Positions 58,741 through 64,000 of a stretch of 64,000 nt of DNA are shown in pieces. The translations under genes and the position numbers were made by a program. Below the pieces are notes generated by a model. It saw only the letters and a list, made by a program, of their open reading frames with translations. It had not been told where the DNA came from and did not search any database. Origin of the DNA: Siphonodentalium dalli. Lineage: Eukaryota; Mollusca; Scaphopoda; Gadilida; Siphonodentaliidae. The stretch's first letter is position 1. Each line of letters starts with the position of its first letter. The stretch lies in the NCBI GenBank assembly GCA_032622095.1, contig CP136062.1, positions 200,423,828 through 200,487,827 on the forward strand. Reading direction: 5' to 3'.

Positions 58741-58830
58741 TCAATACTAAATTCTTCTACCATGAATGTGAAAATGAAAATTGTGTATTCGTAACACGAA
58801 TACGATTCATTATTCTAGGATTATACATAC
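58731..58830 (-). other. Candidate 100-nt intron between RT/RNase H and recombinase
   Basis: The donor TTTC|GTATGTATAA and the acceptor GATTGATTTCAG|ATGATC join KEFF to HDLEFLKKD in frame, removing the RT stop at 58757-58759. Phase 1, like the next intron. Short but normal for invertebrate introns. Confidence 0.55.
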
Positions 58831-60433
58831 GAAAGAACTCTTTCGACGACTGCACTGACCATCGAGACAACAGATCAGAAGCTCTGTTGTCTCGCCCACT
58901 TATGTGAACAGCTCTTATTTGGAATTCATTAGTTGCAGCAATAAATAAAATTTCTCTCAGACATTCCTGGAGAAATTCATCACGAGACTTTCCAGAATTC
59001 AAGACTGTCACGGACACCAAGTTGTCACAATAGACTAACAGTTTTTTGTGTTGAAACTTACTTCCCCAAATTTTTAAACAAACGCAAATAGTCAAAAGCT
59101 CTAGACAGTTAATATGAAATGACAGCGAAAGTATGCTTTCGGGAAAGATCTCGTGCATGTATTCGTTCATACATAATCCTCCACAAGAAGTAAGAGTAGA
59201 ATCGCATGACAAAATTTCGTCAGGCGACGACCATTCCTCAACATCCATCATGGAAACCCCGTTATAATTGTGCATAAATTTTAACCACCACTTGAGGTCT
59301 TTCTTAATGTATATAGGTAATTGGTGAGATACCCCTCGATCCAGGGGTAGTGTTCGTAGCCAACACAATAACCGCGATACGAAAATGCGGCCCGGTTTAA
59401 TACAGGAAGCTAGAAAATGTAATTTCCCAAGGAGCGATTCCAACTCTCTGCGGGTAGCCGTACGCTTTTTCATCCAGTCTTTTAAGACATTTGAAATTTC
59501 TGACAATCTATCTTTAGTTATAGACAACGTCAAATTGTCAGTGTTGAATAAAATTCCCAGAAAAATCATTTGAGTGTTAGGAGGGCAAGCTTTTCCCTCA
59601 GATTCTTCTAGACCACAATTATTTAGAACCCATTTTAAACAGTCAAAGCCTGCTTGTGCCAAATTTGGCCCCCTTACCCCTGCTATATCATCCAAGTAAT
59701 TAATAGTGTCGAAACCAAGTTTTTTCATGATGTAACTGACTGAATTGGTCGCCCTCTGACAAATATGTGCAGCCGAACAAAGTCCCATGCTTAGAACAAG
59801 ATCAAAATAAATGAAACCGTTCCATTTATACCCTAACAAATCAATGTCCCCCGGATCTATGAAGAAAAGACGGTAAGCTTTTCGAAGGTCTCGTTTAAAT
59901 AACAAACAATGCATTCCGTGCAACTTTACTAATGAAACTAGGCTATCTACTGACGGATATGCTAATTTTTGGACTTCGTCTAAATATTTATCTTTATTAA
60001 TGTGCGAATTTACTGAAGTGTCATTTGGAAGACTTAGATCTAAAATGATGCGTCTCTCAGACGAATTTTTCTTTTCAACAGTATTGAGAGGTGATAAGAA
60101 CATGGATTCAAATGGACAGTATTCAAAAGGCCCCAATATTCTATTTAAGTAAACTTCATTGTCTATGTACTCTGAAACCTCTCGACGGAACTGCGTTGCC
60201 CCCGTGTGGTTTCGAACCGTTGTGTTTTCCTCGTGCTCACCAATGTAACCAATAGGAAATCCGTACTCGAGCAAATCACAAAGCTGCTGATCATCGTAAT
60301 TAAATTTTGATAAGATCGATCTGAAATATGTTATGTTCAGATGTGAATATATGGAAATTCGACATCCTTTGAAATTTGGAAGTCCAGAAGCTCTGATAGA
60401 ATTGTGCGCTCTTATTATATCATGTTTGGACAA
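58757..60433 (-). CDS. DIRS-type reverse transcriptase / RNase H
   Basis: It copies the element RNA. RT blocks: RRIILDLSLPN (127), LLFKRDLRKAYR with catalytic Asp182, IDLLGYKWNGFIYFDLVLSMG (197-217), RATNSVSYIMKKLG, and NYLDDIAGV with Asp248-Asp249. RNase H blocks: LSCDSTLTSCGG (Asp411), INCLELLTI (Glu445), LVYCDNLVSV (Asp470) and GRDNRASDLLSRW (Asp520). The wording of these blocks is that of DIRS/Ngaro RTs, not of Gypsy or LINE. The first codon used here is TTG; the frame stays open to about 60469 and no ATG precedes the conserved region, so it may be reached by splicing (acceptor-like TTATTTAG near 60454) or frameshifting from gag. Confidence 0.9.
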   Translation of the reverse strand: MSKHDIIRAHNSIRASGLPNFKGCRISIYSHLNITYFRSILSKFNYDDQQLCDLLEYGFPIGYIGEHEENTTVRNHTGATQFRREVSEYIDNEVYLNRILGPFEYCPFESMFLSPLNTVEKKNSSERRIILDLSLPNDTSVNSHINKDKYLDEVQKLAYPSVDSLVSLVKLHGMHCLLFKRDLRKAYRLFFIDPGDIDLLGYKWNGFIYFDLVLSMGLCSAAHICQRATNSVSYIMKKLGFDTINYLDDIAGVRGPNLAQAGFDCLKWVLNNCGLEESEGKACPPNTQMIFLGILFNTDNLTLSITKDRLSEISNVLKDWMKKRTATRRELESLLGKLHFLASCIKPGRIFVSRLLCWLRTLPLDRGVSHQLPIYIKKDLKWWLKFMHNYNGVSMMDVEEWSSPDEILSCDSTLTSCGGLCMNEYMHEIFPESILSLSFHINCLELLTICVCLKIWGSKFQHKKLLVYCDNLVSVTVLNSGKSRDEFLQECLREILFIAATNEFQIRAVHISGRDNRASDLLSRWSVQSSKEFFRMYNPRIMNRIRVTNTQFSFSHSW

Positions 60434-60478
60434 TCTTTTGGGTTTTTGATCTAAATAAGTGTTGATAATGAGTCATGA

Positions 60479-60550
60479 GTTATTCCCCCTGTTTCCATTA
60501 TATCCAAAATATGTGTTATTCCCCCTATGTCCATTATTTCCAAAATATGG
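60479..60550. repeat. Two 36-bp tandem units between gag and RT
   Basis: GTTATTCCCCCTGTTTCC...CAAAATATG is present twice in tandem. Confidence 0.75.
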
Positions 60551-60882
60551 ACATGCGCCCGAGCCTTCTGGATGCTCGAGTCTAACTTTATCTCTGATCA
60601 GACACGTTGCGCAAATGTGATTGACTTGTCGGGAAATCCCATTTATTATCTTATTGTGAACCGAAGCAAGTGAACATCTTTGACGCTGGAAATCGGCACA
60701 AAGCCGGCTTTTTTAGTTTGAGGAAACCGGTGCAGTTAATGATTAACAAATTCCAGCTGTAGCATGGCTTGAGGACATAACTGCGGATTCGTCACCTTGT
60801 CTTTTTGTTTCGCAGACAATCCAGACGAAGCCGCAGCCGTCGCCAAACCCGATAGCGCATGTGAAAATTTTATATCTTTTGT

Positions 60883-61050
60883 TTAGTCATCGGATGAACT
60901 ATATGAATCAGTACTGGACCCGTTTCTATTATTCAATAAACCTTTCAAATTTAACTGCTTCATTTGTTTGTTAACCTTTCGATGAAGCTGTTTATTCCGT
61001 CTGAGAATGTCAATGGTTAATTCATCATTAGTACTGTCATGCTCTTTTAT
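60883..61050 (-). pseudogene. gag-like protein, C-terminal part
   Basis: The frame gives ELTIDILRRNKQLHRKVNKQ and ends in a Ser/Asp-rich tail (SSTDSYSSSDD). It is separated from the N-terminal part by an inserted repeat. Upstream, the open frame runs into repeat-derived GRTEGR-type codons, which are not part of the protein. Confidence 0.55.
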
Positions 61051-61620
61051 TATGCCCCCGATCTCCGATGGAGATTTGGGGGTATATAGTGGAGCCCTCC
61101 GTCCGTCCGTCCTTCCGTCCGTCCGTCCTTCCGTCCGTCCTTCCGTCCGTCCTTCCGTCCGTCCGTCCTTCCGTCCGTCCTTCCGTCCGTACGAACATTT
61201 CAACTCATAACTTTGGTTTCGCTAATTCAATTCAGTTGATCTTTGGTATGTCAATAGACCAGCCGGGGGGACAAGATGTCCCCATAACTGCGGTTTCGTC
61301 CGCCCATTTTTTCCAGAGTTACGCCCCTTTTTGGACTTAGAAAATTCAGGTTTTCTGCTACTTTTTTTGGTTTCCAGATGATAACTTGATTTTGGATTGT
61401 TTATTTGCAAAACCCGTTTTTTTGTGTATTACCAATATCGCAATACAGGTCAAGGTAAAATTTCGGTTCAATCAGATAATTTTTGTGAGAGTTATGACCC
61501 TTTTTCGACTTAAAAAATTCAGTTTTTTTTTTAGAAAATTCAGTTTTCCTTCTATTTTTGTGGCACCAGACCAAATTTGAAGCTAATATAGAACAACATG
61601 TGGCATTTTTATAGCGCTTA
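61051..61620. mobile_element. Dispersed repeat inserted in the gag region
   Basis: It begins TTATGCCCCCGATCTCCGAT with an inverted TTTGGGGGTATA partner, then a CCGT/CCTT tandem (61099-61190). AT-rich sequence with two TTTTTCGACTTAAAAAATTC-like blocks follows, to about 61.6 kb. It splits the gag frame. The exact right end is uncertain and no target duplication was found. Confidence 0.55.
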
Positions 61621-62077
61621 ACCAGAAAGTTTCTCTGATTGTACAGTCGGGGGCGTTACCTCCGCCTAGCGGTGCACTTGTTTTACTTGATTTCGAATGT
61701 TTACCTTCGCACGTTCCATTTCTCCTAATTTCCTTTAGTTCACGGATTTCGTTGTTTAATTTCTTTTTCATTTCTCGTTTCTTTACCATTTTTAACGCCT
61801 CTGCTTTCTGCTTTTTAATGTTATTCAACTCTTCCTCCATTTGAGCCATCTCCGGGTCGTCCGACTCTTCGAGATATCTCTCCAGATGGGGCATAACGTC
61901 TCCTGTAACACTCCCAGCCATACTCTCTGCTTTAACATGGGAGTTAAAATAAGAATTCATAGGGTCAATAACGTCTCCATGCGACTTTACTGGTGAATAA
62001 CTCTCGTATTTACCGTGATTGTGAAGTGTTGAATAGTTCACTTTTTCCTTATTTCTCAAGCTTCGTGTATTTTCCAT
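61621..62077 (-). pseudogene. gag-like protein, N-terminal part with coiled coil
   Basis: It starts MENTRSLRNKEKVN. A Lys/Glu-rich segment MAQMEEELNNIKKQKAEALK (about residues 77-118) has heptad-like spacing and predicts a coiled coil. No zinc knuckle is seen. Its place directly after the 5' repeat and before RT suggests the structural ORF1 of the element; I recognise no sequence family. The open frame runs on to 61583 in inserted repeat sequence. Confidence 0.6.
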
Positions 62078-62099
62078 CTTTTGATTGAAATGAACACAC

Positions 62100-62470
62100 C
62101 TGTATAAATGTCAGCTGTACTGCTAACCGTCAACCACGACATGAATCACAAAGCACCAAATTATTACACTGCACCACTGTCAATTATATTGACAACCACA
62201 AACACATGCAGATGACACTGTACCACTGCTATAACCACCACGCAGATTATTACACTGCACCACTGTCAGCTATACTGCTAACTTATCAACCATATGCACC
62301 AATCTCAGCACCTGCAACCACAACCCGAATTACAACTGTCGGATAAACCACCACGCAGATTAATACACTGCACCACTGTTAGCTATACTGCTAACTTATT
62401 AACCAAATACACCAATCTCTGCAACGACCACAACACGAATCACAACCGTCCACGGCCGATTTTCGGTACA
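62100..62470. repeat. Tandem ~113-bp units in the element leader
   Basis: CCACCACGCAGATTATTACA...CACCACTGTCAGCTATACTG...ACCAATCTC occurs near 62236 and 62349, with a partial unit near 62158. This lies between A1 and gag. The plus-strand open frame through it (62294-62659) is taken as chance. Confidence 0.7.
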
Positions 62471-62712
62471 CCAAAGGTCACCAACAGTTACGCGGGAACT
62501 ATACAACCATTCGCTGTAACCAGCTACTACATCCAGGAATACAATAACTGCATAACGGAATCCACTGGCTATCTTAACGAAGAAGTGTCCACCACGTCCC
62601 ATTTATCCACGCTAAACGGACTCCCGTTGGCATTGTTTAAGGCCAACAATGAATATTAAATTCGTTAACCAACAGAAGCTATCGAATAAAGATAGGTTAC
62701 TTCTTACCTCCA

Positions 62713-62959
62713 AAATAAATTGAGTCCGTTCAGTGGACACGCTGTTCCGAAAATGAATATTAACATTGGATGGTTCACCAATCAACAAAGCTTCGCGCAC
62801 GAATTATTTCTGAGGTGAACAGCAATCAGCTTAGCCAGGCATGCAAAGGCGTGTCAAATCTCGACACCGATACAACAATTAAGGTCGCTCGATACCGGCT
62901 CCAATATCAGCCCTATATTCATTAGTCATTTTTATATTGAATGTTCAAAATTTCCAAAT
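62713..62959 (-). repeat. Split direct repeat A1 (5' end of element)
   Basis: Outer edge ATTTCCAAAT next to flanking AATTGTTC. Both A copies contain an ATG-led frame (MREALLIGEPSNVNIHFRN). Just inside A1 the minus strand reads TTTGGAG|GTAAGAAG, a good splice donor. Confidence 0.85.
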
Positions 62960-64000
62960 AATTGTTCAAAGTATTCAATTAATTTTGAACCAATACCAAG
63001 TGTCACCCACATTTTTGGATAATATATTGATGTTTTAAATGGTTCCTTAGCCACAGTAGAATATTGGGAATATTTTCATGATTTTAGCTTTTAAAACTCT
63101 GATAAATCAATTGCAAGACACATGATTTTCAATCTCGTTCGGCGAGAACTTGGAAGAAGTACTTATTCTATTTATAATTTATAACAAAATGTATCAATGG
63201 GGTCCCAACATGTGTGTTTTCTATGAGATGACCGATGTCGATAAAATATTGGCGTGTGTGCGTTGACTGCTACATGTAGTGTTATGAAGATGAATGCATG
63301 CGATCGCTCACCGATCACCATAATAAAACGATAAATGCCGACAATACCCCGAAAATATTCACACTGATTACAGTGCTAATAAAATGTACCAGCAGTTCAG
63401 TTTATTGCAATCCCCATTGTGAACCCCCGCGAACACGTGCTTGCCGAAACCGAACTCACAGTGCATGGACGCATTTATTACTGCTCTATAGGGAAGTTCG
63501 CCTCAACAGTACACTCGTGGTTGCGACATATTATTCGCGCAAACTGATACTATGTACTGCCTATACACGTACGCATTTCGTTTTACAGTTACTTCTCTAA
63601 TACACATTATTGACTACTAGTAAATGCTAGCAAGTTATTTGCCGCTAATTCAGGCCAATCAGTGAAAGATCCAGGGATTTTTTGGGGACACCTGTTTTTG
63701 GGCAATGATATTCCGAAAGCATATCCTGAAGGCCTGAGCGGAGGAAGATTTGGGAGGGGTGACCCCCTGCTGATGGTGGGGGTACGTTCTCCCCCTGGAA
63801 ATTTTTTGAAAATCCATTGCATTGAGAGCTAATCTAGGGCTCTTTGAGTCAGTATTTTGAATTTTACTGAGAGGTCAATTTGATCAAGTTTCTCAAGCAT
63901 AACTTTGGAAATGTTTTATATATGTATGGATTGGAAATGCTTATAAGTTATTGTCAGATATCTTTTGGCTCAATGGATTATGCTTATCCTGCTTGAAATG
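62960..64000. other. Unassigned region
   Basis: No gene, array or inverted repeat was recognised. Confidence 0.3.

Larger units (their letters stand above)
56125..62959 (-). mobile_element. Ngaro/PAT-like tyrosine-recombinase retrotransposon
   Basis: In minus orientation the order is A1 (62959-62713), gag-like ORFs, RT/RNase H, tyrosine recombinase, SGNH hydrolase, B1 (56979-56746), A2 (56748-56502), a 143-bp spacer and B2 (56358-56125). Split direct repeats of this arrangement, a YR instead of an integrase, and a DIRS-type RT define the Ngaro/PAT-type elements within the DIRS order. A1 and A2 show one visible mismatch in 247 bp and no indel; B1 and B2 show about three mismatches in 234 bp. 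The B1/A2 junction shares AAT, and AAT is also found at both outer ends, fitting integration of a circle by YR-mediated recombination. Near-identical repeats and open reading frames suggest a recent insertion, though a later repeat sits inside the gag region. Confidence 0.85.

Noticed and set aside
58757..58790. Thirty-base intron (GGTAGAAG...TTTCAG) between RT and recombinase
   Set aside because: Too short for an animal intron; the 100-nt alternative with GTATGT is in frame and more plausible.
60883..61203. GRTEGR/GRKDGR repeat protein
   Set aside because: The Gly-Arg part is translation of an inserted CCGT/CCTT tandem, not a domain of the gag-like protein.
62294..62659. 121-codon plus-strand frame
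   Set aside because: It covers tandem repeat units in the leader of the minus-strand retroelement and reaches no recognisable domain.

Overview
This is a eukaryotic, AT-rich (about 60-65% by eye) and very repeat-rich stretch of genome. The protein content, a tRNA-derived SINE with a (GATT)n tail, several non-LTR retrotransposons with C-terminal Cys-His motifs, and a tyrosine-recombinase retrotransposon all fit a marine invertebrate, most likely a lophotrochozoan such as a bivalve or gastropod mollusc. The species cannot be fixed from the sequence. No tRNA, rRNA or CRISPR locus was seen. The only convincing host gene is a minus-strand type II membrane glycosyltransferase with a DxD motif (36.7-38.5 kb). 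Almost everything else recognisable is a mobile element or its remains.

0-13 kb: a hairpin MITE, a decayed LINE (0.44-1.9 kb, tail to 2.67 kb), a minus-strand array of ~145-bp monomers (3.4-4.76 kb), a broken hAT transposase (6.3-6.8 kb), a hairpin MITE (8.4 kb), a Harbinger-like MITE with TTA duplications (8.99-9.67 kb), a second decayed LINE (10.2-12.0 kb) and a palindromic minisatellite (12.75-13.13 kb). 13.3-20.2 kb is a nest: an old LINE (LINE-2) was hit by a younger, nearly intact LINE (LINE-1, 13467-17976) with a 42-bp target duplication, and LINE-1 carries a TA-flanked MITE.

20-33 kb: a G-rich minisatellite, then a cluster of Helitron-like elements (21.1-24.2 kb) with two head-to-tail joints and one tail-to-tail joint. 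These are followed by a hAT-type element with an 8-bp duplication (24448-25857), a Helitron-like 3' end (26.2 kb), two near-identical 649-bp inverted-terminus elements flanking 838 bp (27.1-29.2 kb), a 1.7-kb foldback element and a SINE.

33-56 kb: LINE tails, small inverted-repeat elements, the glycosyltransferase gene, a minus-strand LINE (41.2-43.0 kb) ending against Helitron-like sequence, a SINE with an 11-bp duplication, and a plus-strand copy of the ~145-bp monomer array (44.7-46.6 kb). Further on are a 2.5-kb inverted repeat (49.7-52.2 kb), a TA-flanked mariner-type MITE and a perfect 143-bp palindrome with 10-bp direct flanks.

56.1-63.0 kb: the most interesting element, an apparently complete minus-strand tyrosine-recombinase retrotransposon of the Ngaro/PAT type. 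It has split direct repeats in the order A1 - coding - B1 - A2 - B2. It encodes a gag-like protein, reverse transcriptase/RNase H, tyrosine recombinase and an SGNH hydrolase. Two short candidate spliceosomal introns would join the last three into one reading frame. The last kilobase holds nothing I can identify.
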